A DNA stretch of 64,000 nucleotides. Origin: Alphaproteobacteria bacterium. Its GTDB lineage: Bacteria > Pseudomonadota > Alphaproteobacteria > UBA6615. A model generated the notes under the pieces. That model did not search any database. It was not told the origin of the DNA and worked only from the letters and a program-made list of their open reading frames with translations. The position numbers and the translations under genes were made by a program. Below are positions 27,347 to 36,594 of the stretch, piece by piece (within the stretch, counting starts at the first letter, position 1; the number at the start of each line of letters is the position of its first letter). Where the stretch lies: assembly GCA_021774445.1 (NCBI GenBank), contig JAJFJA010000019.1, forward strand, positions 177,629-241,628. Reading direction: 5' to 3'.

Positions 27347-27564
27347 TTCGTGCAATATCATCAAGTTAACTATGTAAGCCTAACAGAGCTCACAACCTGT
27401 ACTACATTAACCCTTATGCAAGCGGGCCGGAGATAGGGTAGTCCGCCGCAAAAGCGGATGGCGCGCGTGTTTGCAAGATGCTCTCGCGGGCGGCCGTCGT
27501 GACGATGCGGCTTCGGCCAAGCCAGCGTTTCGCGCCGACAAGGCGCCAGCGGGAGCCAATGTGA

Positions 27565-28707
27565 ATGCGAAAGAGCGTCATTATCGCCGGTTACGTCCGG
27601 TCACCCTTTCATTTTGCCAACAAAGGGGCGCTGGCGAAGGTTCGTCCCGACGCCATGGCCGCGCAGGTCGTGCGCGGCCTGATCGAACAGACCGGGGTCG
27701 ATCCGCAGGCGATCGAAGATCTCATCGTCGGCTGCGCCTTCCCAGAGGCTGAGCAAGGCCTCAACGTGGCCCGGCTGATCGGCTTTTTAGCCGACCTGCC
27801 GCTGAGTGTCGCGGGAACCACCGTCAACCGGTTTTGCGGTTCCTCGATGCAAGCCATTCATATGGCGGCCGGGGCCATTCAGATGGACGCCGGCGAGGCG
27901 TTCATCTGTGCTGGAATCGAATCGATGTCGCGGATTCCGATCCCCGGCTACAACCCGATGCCGCACCCCGCCTTAGCCGAGCGGTTTCCGCAAGCCTATA
28001 TGTCGATGGGCGAGACGGCGGAAAACGTCGCGACGCACTATCAAATCAGCCGTGAGCGGCAGGATGCCTTCGCGGTGGAAAGTCACCGCAGGGCCAGTGC
28101 CGCCCGGGACAAAGGGCTGACCAACAACGAGATCGTGGCGATCGCCAACGGTGCCGGACCGGTTGATACAGACGGCTGTATCCGGCCGGATACCGACATT
28201 GCCGCACTCAGCGGACTGCAACCGGCTTTCCAGGCCGAAGGCACGGTAACGGCGGGAACCTCCTCACCGCTGACCGACGGCGCTGCCGCCGTACTGGTCA
28301 CCACGGCCGGTTTTGCCAAAACGCATGGCTTGACGCCGCTGGCACAGCTGCGTGCCATCGCCGTCGCCGGGTGCGAGCCGGAATTGATGGGCATCGGTCC
28401 GGTCGCGGCGACGCAAAAGGCGCTGATGCGGGCAAAGCTGGACGTCAAAGACCTGGACATCATCGAGTTGAACGAGGCGTTTGCCGCGCAGGCGATTGCC
28501 TGTATGGACGACCTTGGGCTGCCGGAAGATCGCATCAATATCGACGGCGGTGCAATCGCCCTCGGGCATCCGCTGGGCGCCACCGGTGCGCGTATTACCG
28601 GCAAGGCGGCGCAGTTGCTGCAGCGGGAAGGCAAGTCCCTCGCACTCGCTACGCAGTGCATTGGCGGCGGCCAGGGAATCGCGACCATCCTTGAGGCTGC
28701 CTCGTGA
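27565..28707 (+). CDS. acetyl-CoA acyltransferase (thiolase)
   Basis: Thiolytic cleavage of 3-ketoacyl-CoA in beta-oxidation (or the reverse condensation). The 380 residues have both active-site cysteines, Cys91 in NRFCGSSMQAIHMAAG and Cys365 in TQCIGGGQGIA, plus His335 in GGAIALGHPLGATGARI and the NEAFAAQA motif. FadA/FadI-type degradative thiolase is the best reading. GGGAG lies nine bases before the ATG. The stop overlaps the next start (GTGA), so it is coupled to the FadN-like gene. Confidence 0.93.
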   Translation: MRKSVIIAGYVRSPFHFANKGALAKVRPDAMAAQVVRGLIEQTGVDPQAIEDLIVGCAFPEAEQGLNVARLIGFLADLPLSVAGTTVNRFCGSSMQAIHMAAGAIQMDAGEAFICAGIESMSRIPIPGYNPMPHPALAERFPQAYMSMGETAENVATHYQISRERQDAFAVESHRRASAARDKGLTNNEIVAIANGAGPVDTDGCIRPDTDIAALSGLQPAFQAEGTVTAGTSSPLTDGAAAVLVTTAGFAKTHGLTPLAQLRAIAVAGCEPELMGIGPVAATQKALMRAKLDVKDLDIIELNEAFAAQAIACMDDLGLPEDRINIDGGAIALGHPLGATGARITGKAAQLLQREGKSLALATQCIGGGQGIATILEAAS

Positions 28708-31031
28708 CCATGCGCCGGGTCGCCGTAGTCGGTGCCGGCGTGATGGGGGCCGGTATCGCCGCCCATATCGCCAATGCCGGAGCGCAAGTGCTGTTGCTGG
28801 ATATCGTGCCCGATGGGGCCGATGATCGCGACGGCATCGCCAAGGCGGCCATAACAAGGATGAAGAAAGCCAAACCGGCGCCGTTCATGGACGGACGGGC
28901 GATGAGCCGGGTGACGCCGGGAAATACGGAAGATCACCTGGCCAAGCTGGAGACCTGCGACTGGATCATCGAGGCCGTCGTCGAGCGGTTGGAAGTCAAG
29001 CAGGCGTTGTACGCCAAGATCGACAAACACCGGCGGCCGGGATCGGTTGTCTCTTCAAATACATCGACCCTACCGGTGGAAAAGCTGGTCGCCGGGCTGC
29101 CGGAACGGTTTGCCCGTGACTTCCTAATCACGCATTTCTTTAATCCGCCACGCTACATGCGCCTGTTGGAGATCGTTGCCGGACCAACGACCCGCGACGC
29201 GGCCGTGTCTGCGATCGCGACGTTCGCCGACGTGCAGCTTGGCAAGGGCATCGTCCACTGCCATGACACGCCGGGGTTCGTGGCCAACCGTATCGGGACC
29301 TTCTGGATCCAGTGCGCGGTGCGGGAGGCGTTTGCGCGCGGACTGACGGTCGAAGAAGCGGATGCGGTGATGGGGCGCCCCATCGGCGTCCCGAAGACCG
29401 GCGTGTTCGGGCTAATGGATCTGGTGGGCATCGATCTGATGCCCCACGTCGACGGCAGCCTGGCGGCGAACCTGGCCGCCGACGATGCCTATCACGGCGT
29501 TCGCGTAGAGCAGCCTCTGATCACCAAAATGATCGCGGACGGCTATATCGGCCGCAAGGGTAAGGGTGGGTTCTATCGGCTGAACACCGACAATGGCGGA
29601 CGGATCAAGGAAGCACTCAACTTGGTAACGGGAGAGTATGCGCCAGCGACCAAGCGGGTCGCCTTGGAGAGTCTGCAGGCGTCCAAGAACGATGGCCTGC
29701 AGGCCTTGGTTGCGCATCCGGACAAGGGGGGGCAGTACGCCTGGGCAGTGTTGTCGCAAATGCTGAGTTATGCGACCTCTCTGGTGCCGGAGATCGCCGA
29801 CGATATTCATGCCGTCGACCGGGCGATGGTGCTTGGCTACGCCTGGAAAGAAGGGCCGTTCGAGCTGATCGACAAAATCGGCGCCGATTATTTGGCCAAA
29901 CGCCTGGCCGAAGATGGACGAACGGTGCCGACGCTGCTGCAGCGCGCGGCCGAGGGCGGTGGGTTCTATCGGATTGATGGCGGACGCCGCCAGTTTCTGA
30001 CGGTCGAAGGGGACTATGCCGATGTCTCGCGCCCGGACGGCGTGTTGAGCCTCAGCGACATCAAGCGCGCAAGTGAGCGACTGGCGGGCAACGGCTCGGC
30101 GAGCCTGTGGGATATCGGCGACGGTGTGGCCTGCCTGGAAGTACACACCAAGATGAATTCCATCGACGAGAATGTGCTGTCGATGATCGATAAGGCCCTG
30201 AAGGTCGTGCCGAAGGCGCATAAGGCATTGGTCATTTACAACGAGGGCGACCAATTCTCCGTCGGGGCCAATTTGGGCTTGGCGCTATTTGCCGCCAATA
30301 CGGCGTTGTGGCCGATGATCGAAGGATTGGTCAGCCAAGGTCAGAAAGCCTATCTCGGCCTCAAATATGCCCCCTTCCCCGTTGTTGCCGCGCCGGCGGG
30401 GCTCGCCCTGGGTGGTGGCTGCGAGATGGTACTACATGCGGACGCCGTGCAGGCCCATGCGGAGACCTATATCGGGCTGGTCGAGGCCGGCGTTGGGATT
30501 ATTCCCGGCTGGGGTGGCTGCAAGGAACTATTGGCGCGGTTTGCCGACGGCAGGATCGGCGGGCCGATGCCGCCCTTGGCCAAAGCGTTCGAGACCATCG
30601 GCCTGGCGAAGGTCGCGACCTCGGCGTTCGAAGCGCGAGAGTTCGGGTTTTTGCGGCGTGCCGACGGTATCACCTTCAACCGGGACCGGCTGCTCGCGGA
30701 TGCCAAGGCTAGAGCGCTGGTGCTGATGGCGGGCTATCAACCGCCGGAGCCGGTCACGCTGACCCTGCCCGGCCCGACCGGCAAGGCGGCACTTGGTCTG
30801 GCGCTGCACGATCTGCGGCTCAAAGGCGTCGCGACCGATCACGACATGGTCGTCGCCGATGAGCTGGCCGGGGTCTTGAGCGGTGGCGAAAAAGCCGACA
30901 TCACGGAGACCGTCGACGAGAAAACCGTACTGCGGCTGGAGCGCGAGGCGTTCATGCGGTTGGTGCGGACCGAGCCGACGCTGGCGCGTATGGAGCATAT
31001 GCTCGAAACCGGCAAGCCGTTGCGGAACTGA
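28704..31031 (+). CDS. FadN-type 3-hydroxyacyl-CoA dehydrogenase / enoyl-CoA hydratase
   Basis: Bifunctional beta-oxidation enzyme, 775 residues, in the order dehydrogenase first and hydratase last, as in FadN rather than FadB/FadJ. The N-terminal NAD fold is VAVVGAGVMGAGIAAHIANAG (about 5-25), followed by the 3HCDH core with HFFNPPRYM. The hydratase domain lies around 500-740, with the oxyanion-hole segment GLALGGGCEMVLHADAV and the VEAGVGIIPGWGG loop. It starts at a GTG overlapping the thiolase stop; an ATG two codons later is also possible. It acts between the acyl-CoA dehydrogenase and the thiolase encoded next to it. Confidence 0.92.
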   Translation: MTMRRVAVVGAGVMGAGIAAHIANAGAQVLLLDIVPDGADDRDGIAKAAITRMKKAKPAPFMDGRAMSRVTPGNTEDHLAKLETCDWIIEAVVERLEVKQALYAKIDKHRRPGSVVSSNTSTLPVEKLVAGLPERFARDFLITHFFNPPRYMRLLEIVAGPTTRDAAVSAIATFADVQLGKGIVHCHDTPGFVANRIGTFWIQCAVREAFARGLTVEEADAVMGRPIGVPKTGVFGLMDLVGIDLMPHVDGSLAANLAADDAYHGVRVEQPLITKMIADGYIGRKGKGGFYRLNTDNGGRIKEALNLVTGEYAPATKRVALESLQASKNDGLQALVAHPDKGGQYAWAVLSQMLSYATSLVPEIADDIHAVDRAMVLGYAWKEGPFELIDKIGADYLAKRLAEDGRTVPTLLQRAAEGGGFYRIDGGRRQFLTVEGDYADVSRPDGVLSLSDIKRASERLAGNGSASLWDIGDGVACLEVHTKMNSIDENVLSMIDKALKVVPKAHKALVIYNEGDQFSVGANLGLALFAANTALWPMIEGLVSQGQKAYLGLKYAPFPVVAAPAGLALGGGCEMVLHADAVQAHAETYIGLVEAGVGIIPGWGGCKELLARFADGRIGGPMPPLAKAFETIGLAKVATSAFEAREFGFLRRADGITFNRDRLLADAKARALVLMAGYQPPEPVTLTLPGPTGKAALGLALHDLRLKGVATDHDMVVADELAGVLSGGEKADITETVDEKTVLRLEREAFMRLVRTEPTLARMEHMLETGKPLRN

Positions 31032-31045
31032 GGGATTGTGAGGCC

Positions 31046-32830
31046 ATGGTGACCTATAGCGCGCCCTTGGACGATATGCGGTTCCTGCTGCATGAGGTCT
31101 TGAACTACGACAACACCGTGGCGAACCTGCCGGGCTACGAAGATGCGTCGCGCGACGTGGTAGACGCGGTGCTGGAGGAAGGCGCGAAGTTCTGTGAAAA
31201 GGAACTGCTGCCGCTGAACCTGTCCGGCGATCAAGAAGGCTGCGTGCTGGAGAATGGCGTGGTGCGGACGCCGAAAGGTTTCCGCGAGGCCTACCAGCAT
31301 TTCGCCGAGGCCGGCTGGACCGGCATGGCGTGCGCGCCCGACTATGGTGGCCAAGGCCTGCCGAAGTCGTTGCATCTGCTGCTGCAGGAGCTGATTTGCT
31401 CGACCAACCTAAGCTTCGGCACTTATCCGGGGCTGTCGCATGGCGTCTACAATGCGGTGGTCCTGCACGGCAGCGCGGCGCAGAAAGAGCGCTATCTGCC
31501 GCATCTGACCGATGGCAGCTGGTCCGGCACCATGTGTCTGACCGAGCCTCATTGCGGCACCGATCTTGGCCTGATCCGGACCAAGGCCGAGCCGAGCGGT
31601 GATGGCTATCGGATCACCGGTACGAAAATTTTCATCTCCGCCGGCGAGCATGATCTGACCGAGAATATCGTTCATCTGGTGCTGGCGAAGCTGCCTGACG
31701 CGCCGCCAGGTATTCGCGGCATCTCGCTGTTCATCGTGCCGAAATTCCTGGTCAATGGCGATGGCAGCCTGGGACCCCGGAACGGGGTTTCCTGTGGCGC
31801 CCTGGAACATAAGATGGGGATCAAGGCGTCGGCGACCTGCGTGATGAATTTCGACGGCGCGGAGGGTGTGCTGGTCGGCGAGCCCCATAAGGGCATGCGC
31901 TACATGTTCACCATGATGAATACGGCGCGCATGGGCGTGGGTATCCAGGGCTTGGGCTTGGCGGAAGCGGCCTACCAGTCGGCGGCGGCCTATGCCAAAG
32001 ACCGCCTGCAAGGGCGGGCGCTTTCCGGCGCGAAGTATCCCGACAAAGCGGCCGATCCGATCATCGTCCACCCCGACGTGCGGCGCATGCTGATGACCAT
32101 GCGGGCGCTGAACGAAGGGGCGCGCGCCTTGGCACTGTGGGTCGGTATGGCCGAGGATGTCGCGGAACGGCACGAGGATTCGGCGGCACGTGAAGCGGCC
32201 GACGATCTGGTGTCGCTGATGACGCCGGTGATCAAGGCCTTCCTCACCGATGCCGGATTCGAGGTGACCAACCTTGGCATGCAGGTGTTCGGCGGGCACG
32301 GCTACATCCATGAATGGGGGATGGAGCAACTGGTGCGCGACGCGCGTATCGCGATGATCTATGAGGGCGCCAACGGCATTCAAGCGCTGGACCTCGTGGG
32401 ACGCAAGATGCCGCTGCATATGGGGCGCCTGTTGCGGCGCTTCTTCCATCCGGTGCAAGCGTTCCTGGAAGACAATCAAGACGATCCAGAAATGGCCGAG
32501 ATGGTCATGGCGCTGGCGAAAGCGTTCGGGCGCTTGCAACAGGCGACAGCCTGGATCGCGCAGCAGGGACTCTCCGATCCCGAGGAAGCCGGCGCGGCCG
32601 CAACCGACTATCTGCGACTGTTCGCGTTGGTCGCGCTTGCCTATATGTGGGCGCGCATGGCGAAAGCAAGCCAGGCGCAACTCAACGGAACACGGCCGGC
32701 ATTCCACACCAATAAGGTGGTCCTAGCGCGCTTCTTTATGACGCGCATTCTTCCCGAATCATCCGCCTTGTTCGCCAAAATCATGGCCGGGAAGGACACT
32801 ATGATGGCGATGCCGCAAGAGGCATTCTGA
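31046..32830 (+). CDS. acyl-CoA dehydrogenase (FadE2-like)
   Basis: FAD-dependent enzyme for the first oxidation of acyl-CoA, 594 residues. The TMCLTEPHCGTDLGLIRTKA stretch (about 161-180) and KIFISAGEHD mark the FAD and substrate binding; QVFGGHGYIHEWGMEQLVRDARI is at about 413-435. The ~120-residue C-terminal extension is the acyl-CoA dehydrogenase C-terminal alpha domain of the large subtype found beside FadN-type enzymes. It is third in the thiolase-FadN operon, 14 bases after it, and is followed by a terminator-like hairpin. Confidence 0.92.
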   Translation: MVTYSAPLDDMRFLLHEVLNYDNTVANLPGYEDASRDVVDAVLEEGAKFCEKELLPLNLSGDQEGCVLENGVVRTPKGFREAYQHFAEAGWTGMACAPDYGGQGLPKSLHLLLQELICSTNLSFGTYPGLSHGVYNAVVLHGSAAQKERYLPHLTDGSWSGTMCLTEPHCGTDLGLIRTKAEPSGDGYRITGTKIFISAGEHDLTENIVHLVLAKLPDAPPGIRGISLFIVPKFLVNGDGSLGPRNGVSCGALEHKMGIKASATCVMNFDGAEGVLVGEPHKGMRYMFTMMNTARMGVGIQGLGLAEAAYQSAAAYAKDRLQGRALSGAKYPDKAADPIIVHPDVRRMLMTMRALNEGARALALWVGMAEDVAERHEDSAAREAADDLVSLMTPVIKAFLTDAGFEVTNLGMQVFGGHGYIHEWGMEQLVRDARIAMIYEGANGIQALDLVGRKMPLHMGRLLRRFFHPVQAFLEDNQDDPEMAEMVMALAKAFGRLQQATAWIAQQGLSDPEEAGAAATDYLRLFALVALAYMWARMAKASQAQLNGTRPAFHTNKVVLARFFMTRILPESSALFAKIMAGKDTMMAMPQEAF

Positions 32831-32838
32831 TAAACAAA

Positions 32839-32859
32839 CGGGCCGGAAAGTCCGGCCCG
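32839..32859. terminator. bidirectional terminator hairpin
   Basis: A perfect nine-base stem CGGGCCGGA / TCCGGCCCG with an AAG loop lies between the acyl-CoA dehydrogenase stop and the convergent 63-residue gene. On the minus strand it is followed by TTTGTTTA, so it works best as terminator for the leftward gene; the plus-strand side lacks a T run. Confidence 0.7.
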
Positions 32860-32876
32860 GATTATCGCAGCCGCGG

Positions 32877-33068
32877 CTAGGCCGCTTGCTGGCTCGTATC
32901 CATTTCTTCGGATACGGCCCGCCTTACGGCCGCCAGAGAGTTGAAACGTTGTTCATTCAACTTCTCAATCGCTTTCACGGATGTATAGAAAACATATTTG
33001 GGTCCCAACGTCAGCGCATAACCGACAACGTCGCCCCCGCTCTCAATGCGGGTGTGAGATACAGACAC
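32877..33068 (-). CDS. small hypothetical protein
   Basis: A 63-residue protein starting at GTG 33068, preceded by GGAGAGAGAGAA, a good ribosome binding site that decides the start. Features are a hydrophobic GYALTLGPKYVFYTSV segment (about 16-31) and a charged helical C-terminus. It has no recognised family. The clear ribosome site and the downstream terminator argue that it is expressed. It lies between the beta-oxidation operon and the leftward SCP2-acyl-CoA ligase genes; it is not a likely shadow. Confidence 0.5.
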   Translation of the reverse strand: MSVSHTRIESGGDVVGYALTLGPKYVFYTSVKAIEKLNEQRFNSLAAVRRAVSEEMDTSQQAA

Positions 33069-33371
33069 TTCTCTCTCTCCACTTCTTCGCCAGAGCCTAG
33101 ATCCACGCTCGCCTCGTGGCTTACGCTACGATCCTCCCTGCTCTGTCCGCATGGCCGCTCTGTGGACAACGGTCGGGTTCTCTTTCGGAACCAGCGACTG
33201 CGCTATCCTGGCCAATGCGGATCGGCGCGCCCTCCTGGCGGGCACTGTTCGTCGCCCTGATATCGGGCAACGACTCGGTCCTGTTGTGCGCCGCAGTGAT
33301 TGCTGTCTACTTAATCCAAAGATGTGGTCAAATCAAGGCCGACGGCCGTCTTATCCACGGCGAGCGTCCGA
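33069..33371. other. intergenic region, no supportable gene
   Basis: The 303 bases between the SCP2 stop and the 63-residue gene start should carry the promoter of the latter. A 10-base perfect palindrome GACGGCCGTC lies at 33341-33350, just past the SCP2 stop, and could assist termination. A rightward frame crosses the region, but it has no ribosome site or recognisable product. Confidence 0.3.
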
Positions 33372-33677
33372 TTAGTCCTCGAAGCGGGAGGCGACCTTCA
33401 TGGCAATGCCGAGGGAGCCTTCGATCTTTAACTTGCCCATGGTGTACGCGAACATGGGGTTGAGGTCGCCGGCGACGAGCTTCTTAAAATTGCTAATCGA
33501 TATGCGAATGGTGCAGTCGGCATCGTCGCCCCCGTCCTGGGTCATGACCGGCGGGGTCTGGGTGGCATCGATGGCAATGAGGCCGTCATCGCCGAAATCG
33601 AACGCAAGTTTGGCATCGAGGCCGGTGAGGTTACCGAGTTGCTCGGTGACCGTGTCGACTACGCTGTCCAGGCTCAT
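33372..33677 (-). CDS. SCP2 sterol-binding domain protein
   Basis: A single-domain SCP2-family lipid carrier of 101 residues with a hydrophobic tunnel fold. The acidic DDADCTIRIS strand and the closing NPMFAYTMGKLKIEGSLGIA motif are characteristic. Family members bind fatty acyl-CoA or sterols and often sit with acyl-CoA dehydrogenase or hydratase genes, as here. It is one base downstream of the acyl-CoA ligase stop, so it is co-transcribed with it. Confidence 0.88.
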   Translation of the reverse strand: MSLDSVVDTVTEQLGNLTGLDAKLAFDFGDDGLIAIDATQTPPVMTQDGGDDADCTIRISISNFKKLVAGDLNPMFAYTMGKLKIEGSLGIAMKVASRFED

Positions 33678-33678
33678 A

Positions 33679-35511
33679 TTAGGTGCTCTCCAAAGATGGT
33701 TCCGCTTCGTGCCCGGCAGCCTGGGAACGCTTCAATTCCTCGATGACCAACTCACGACGGGACGGCTTACCAATCAGGGTACGTGGCAATTCGTCGCGTA
33801 TCTCGATGCGGCGGGGTTGCTCGAAGGGTGCCAGCTTATCACGCAGGAATTGACGCAGCTCAGCCGGTTTTATTTGGATGCCGGGTTTGAGGACGACGAA
33901 GGCCTTCACGGCCTCGCCGCGATGTTTGTCCGGGATACCGCAGACGACGGTTTCCGCCACAGCCTCATGCAGCAAGATCGCCTCCTCGACCATGCGGGGA
34001 TAGACGTTAAAGCCGGCGTTGATGATGAGTTCCTTGATCCGGTCGATGACATATACAAACCCATCGTCATCCATATAGCCGACGTCCCCGGTATGGAGAC
34101 GGTCGCTGCGGAGGGTTGCCTCGGTATCGTCCCGGCGTTGCCAGTAGCCGATCATGACTTGCGGCCCAGAAACGCAGATCTCGCCTTTTTCACCGACTGG
34201 CAAAATACGGACCGGATCGTCGAGGGCCGCGATCTCGATCACCGTGCCAGGCACCGGCAGGCCGATGGACCCTGTCTTGCGGGGACCGGAAAAGGGATTG
34301 ACCGTGCAGACCGGCGCTGCCTCGGTAAGGCCATACCCCTCAACCAAAGTGCAACCGGTCAACTCCTCGAACCGCTGTTGAATGCCGTGATGGAGGGCGG
34401 CGCCGCCGGAGATGCAATATTTGAGGCTGGAAAGGTCGTATTTGGACAGATCCTTGGCACTGTTGATCGAAGAATACATGGTCGGCACGCCCATAAAACC
34501 AGTCGGGCGTTGTTTGTGGATGACCCGCAGGACTTCGGAGACCTTGAAACGCGGCAGGATGATCAGCTCGGCGCCGTTGCGGAAAGCGGCGTTCATCACA
34601 CCGGTCATGCCGAAGACGTGGAAGAAAGGCAGTACAGCCAAGACTTTTTCCTCGCCCGGCTTGGCACTCGTCGCCCACATCAGGGTTTGCATGGTGTTGG
34701 CGTATAGGTTGGCGTGGGTCAGCATCGCGGCCTTGGGGATACCGGTCGTGCCGCCGGTATATTGCAGCAGAGCCACGTCCTTTTCGGGGTCGATGGCAAT
34801 CTCAGGCAGCGAGCCGTTGTCCCCGGTCAGCTTGTCAAAGCGGATGTGACGATCGTCATTGGGGATGACCGCCAGCTCCTTGCGCTTGAACACGGCGAAC
34901 AACGCCTTGCCCGGCAGCGAAAGGGCGCCGCTCATACTGCAGACAATGATCCGTTCCAGGCAGGTGTCATCCAGTTGCGCGGCGACCTTGGGGTAAAGCG
35001 TGCGGAGGTTGAGCGTGATCATGATCGTGGCGCCAGAGTCGGTGATCTGGCGCGCAATCTCGCGCTGGGCGTAGAGCGGATTAAAGTTGACGATCGTGCC
35101 GCCGGCCTTGAGGACGGCGAAATAGCAAAAGACGTAATAAGGGCAGTTGGGCAGGAAGAGGCCGACGCGGACGCCCTTGCCGACGCCATGGTCTGCAAGG
35201 TTGCGGGCGACCCGGTCGATCAGAGTGCCAACCTCACGGTAGGTATACGTCTTGCCCAAGAACTCCATGCAGCGCTGATCCGGCCAGGTCTCAACTGCCT
35301 GGTCCATCAACGCGAAGAGCGGGCCGGTTTGGATCGCCGCATCCCAACGTAGGCCCGGCGGGTAGGACGCTTCCCAGACAAACGGACGCTGTAGCCGGGT
35401 ATATGGCGGCGTCGGCTGCCTGGCGGCGCTCGACCGCCACAGGGCGGAGATACTGCGCAGGCTTGGCAACAGCCAGTCGGCAATGACTCGTTTGGCCGGG
35501 GGCGCCTTCAT
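33679..35511 (-). CDS. fadD: long-chain fatty acyl-CoA ligase
   Basis: AMP-forming acyl-CoA synthetase, 610 residues, which activates free fatty acids with ATP and CoA for oxidation. The P-loop is LQYTGGTTGIPKAAMLTH (about 239-256), the acyl-binding motif is YGLTEAAPVC, and the hinge and adenylate residues are GDVGYMDDDGFVYVIDRIKELI. An N-terminal ~50-residue basic/hydrophobic extension may associate with the membrane. It is upstream of SCP2 (one-base gap) and downstream of the patatin-like gene (seven bases), forming a leftward lipid operon patatin-ligase-SCP2. Confidence 0.9.
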   Translation of the reverse strand: MKAPPAKRVIADWLLPSLRSISALWRSSAARQPTPPYTRLQRPFVWEASYPPGLRWDAAIQTGPLFALMDQAVETWPDQRCMEFLGKTYTYREVGTLIDRVARNLADHGVGKGVRVGLFLPNCPYYVFCYFAVLKAGGTIVNFNPLYAQREIARQITDSGATIMITLNLRTLYPKVAAQLDDTCLERIIVCSMSGALSLPGKALFAVFKRKELAVIPNDDRHIRFDKLTGDNGSLPEIAIDPEKDVALLQYTGGTTGIPKAAMLTHANLYANTMQTLMWATSAKPGEEKVLAVLPFFHVFGMTGVMNAAFRNGAELIILPRFKVSEVLRVIHKQRPTGFMGVPTMYSSINSAKDLSKYDLSSLKYCISGGAALHHGIQQRFEELTGCTLVEGYGLTEAAPVCTVNPFSGPRKTGSIGLPVPGTVIEIAALDDPVRILPVGEKGEICVSGPQVMIGYWQRRDDTEATLRSDRLHTGDVGYMDDDGFVYVIDRIKELIINAGFNVYPRMVEEAILLHEAVAETVVCGIPDKHRGEAVKAFVVLKPGIQIKPAELRQFLRDKLAPFEQPRRIEIRDELPRTLIGKPSRRELVIEELKRSQAAGHEAEPSLEST

Positions 35512-35518
35512 CGGGCGA

Positions 35519-36463
35519 TTACGGCGCCGCCGGCGGCTGAGCGGCCACTGTCTCCGAGGCGCTCGCCGAGAGCGGAATATGGTGCCGGGCCATCAGATCG
35601 AGGATCTCCGGCTTGGCGCGCGAGGCCGCGGCCCGGCCAAGTTGAATAAGCTCCGGCGCGCGATTGAACTCCAACAGGCCGATATGCCCGACCTTGGCAC
35701 TTATCGAGACATCCGGCGGATCGGCAACCAGACGGCTGCGCGTCACCCGGTCCTGTATAATATTGATCGTCGACATCATCACGCCAAGCATCCCGGGTGC
35801 TGCGACGGTTCCCGCCGGGCGGCGACCGGCGCCGCCGGGGTCGATATTGGCACTCGCATCGAGACCGTTACTAAGGCTGCTGTTGTCGAGACGCACGGCG
35901 ATGACTATTTGGGCGCCCAAAGCACGGCAAACAGAGACCGGGACGGGGTTTACAAGTGCGCCGTCGATCAGCCAACGCCCGTCGACCATGATCGGCTCAA
36001 AAAAACCTGGAATAGCAAAAGAAGCCCGAATTGCCGTGGTCAGGCGCCCTTGGCGCAACCAGATTTCGTGCCCGGTATTGAGATCTGTGGCAATACTGGC
36101 AAAGGTTACCGGTAAATCCTCGATCACCCGATCGCCGAGATAACGCTCCATCTCAGCGAAGAGCCGGCCACCGCCGATAATGCCGCGACCGGCCAGCTTC
36201 ACATCCAGATAACGGACCATACGCAGCTTGGTCAGCCGGCGCGCCCAAAACTCAAGCTCGGCGGCGAAACCGCTGAGGTAAACGCCACCAACCAAGGCGC
36301 CGATGGAGGTGCCGCAGATGACGTCCGGGCGAATGCCCATGTCGTTCAAGGCCTCAAGGACCCCGAGGTGGGCCCATCCACGGGCGGCGCCACCCCCGAG
36401 AGCAAGGCCGACGCGCGTTCCCGGCGGCAAATTCTTGCCCTTGGCTGTCGCTGAACGAGGCAT
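35519..36463 (-). CDS. patatin-like phospholipase (RssA/NTE-like)
   Basis: Serine hydrolase that releases fatty acids from lipids, 314 residues. The Ser-Asp dyad motifs are present: oxyanion glycine loop ALGGGAARGWAHLG (about 22-35), nucleophile elbow GTSIGAL (about 55-61) and the catalytic Asp in LIDGALVNP. No signal peptide is seen, so it acts inside or at the membrane. It is the first gene of the leftward operon with the acyl-CoA ligase and the SCP2 protein, a logical chain from lipid to acyl-CoA. Confidence 0.88.
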   Translation of the reverse strand: MPRSATAKGKNLPPGTRVGLALGGGAARGWAHLGVLEALNDMGIRPDVICGTSIGALVGGVYLSGFAAELEFWARRLTKLRMVRYLDVKLAGRGIIGGGRLFAEMERYLGDRVIEDLPVTFASIATDLNTGHEIWLRQGRLTTAIRASFAIPGFFEPIMVDGRWLIDGALVNPVPVSVCRALGAQIVIAVRLDNSSLSNGLDASANIDPGGAGRRPAGTVAAPGMLGVMMSTINIIQDRVTRSRLVADPPDVSISAKVGHIGLLEFNRAPELIQLGRAAASRAKPEILDLMARHHIPLSASASETVAAQPPAAP

Positions 36464-36594
36464 GTTTATGGATATAGTTATTGGCTAGCGTAGTTTCCGC
36501 CCGATGCCCTGATAAACCGTTAACCAGTTTCGGACTGAAGCCATGATTTCAATATGTTAACACCGTTTTCATACGAGTATTCGCCGAACATGGT

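Noticed and set aside
31409..32707. A 432-codon minus-strand frame within the acyl-CoA dehydrogenase gene
   Set aside because: It has no family features and lies opposite a well-supported enzyme; an antisense shadow.
33400..34707. A 435-codon plus-strand frame opposite SCP2 and the acyl-CoA ligase
   Set aside because: It is antisense to two recognised genes and has no ribosome site or motifs.
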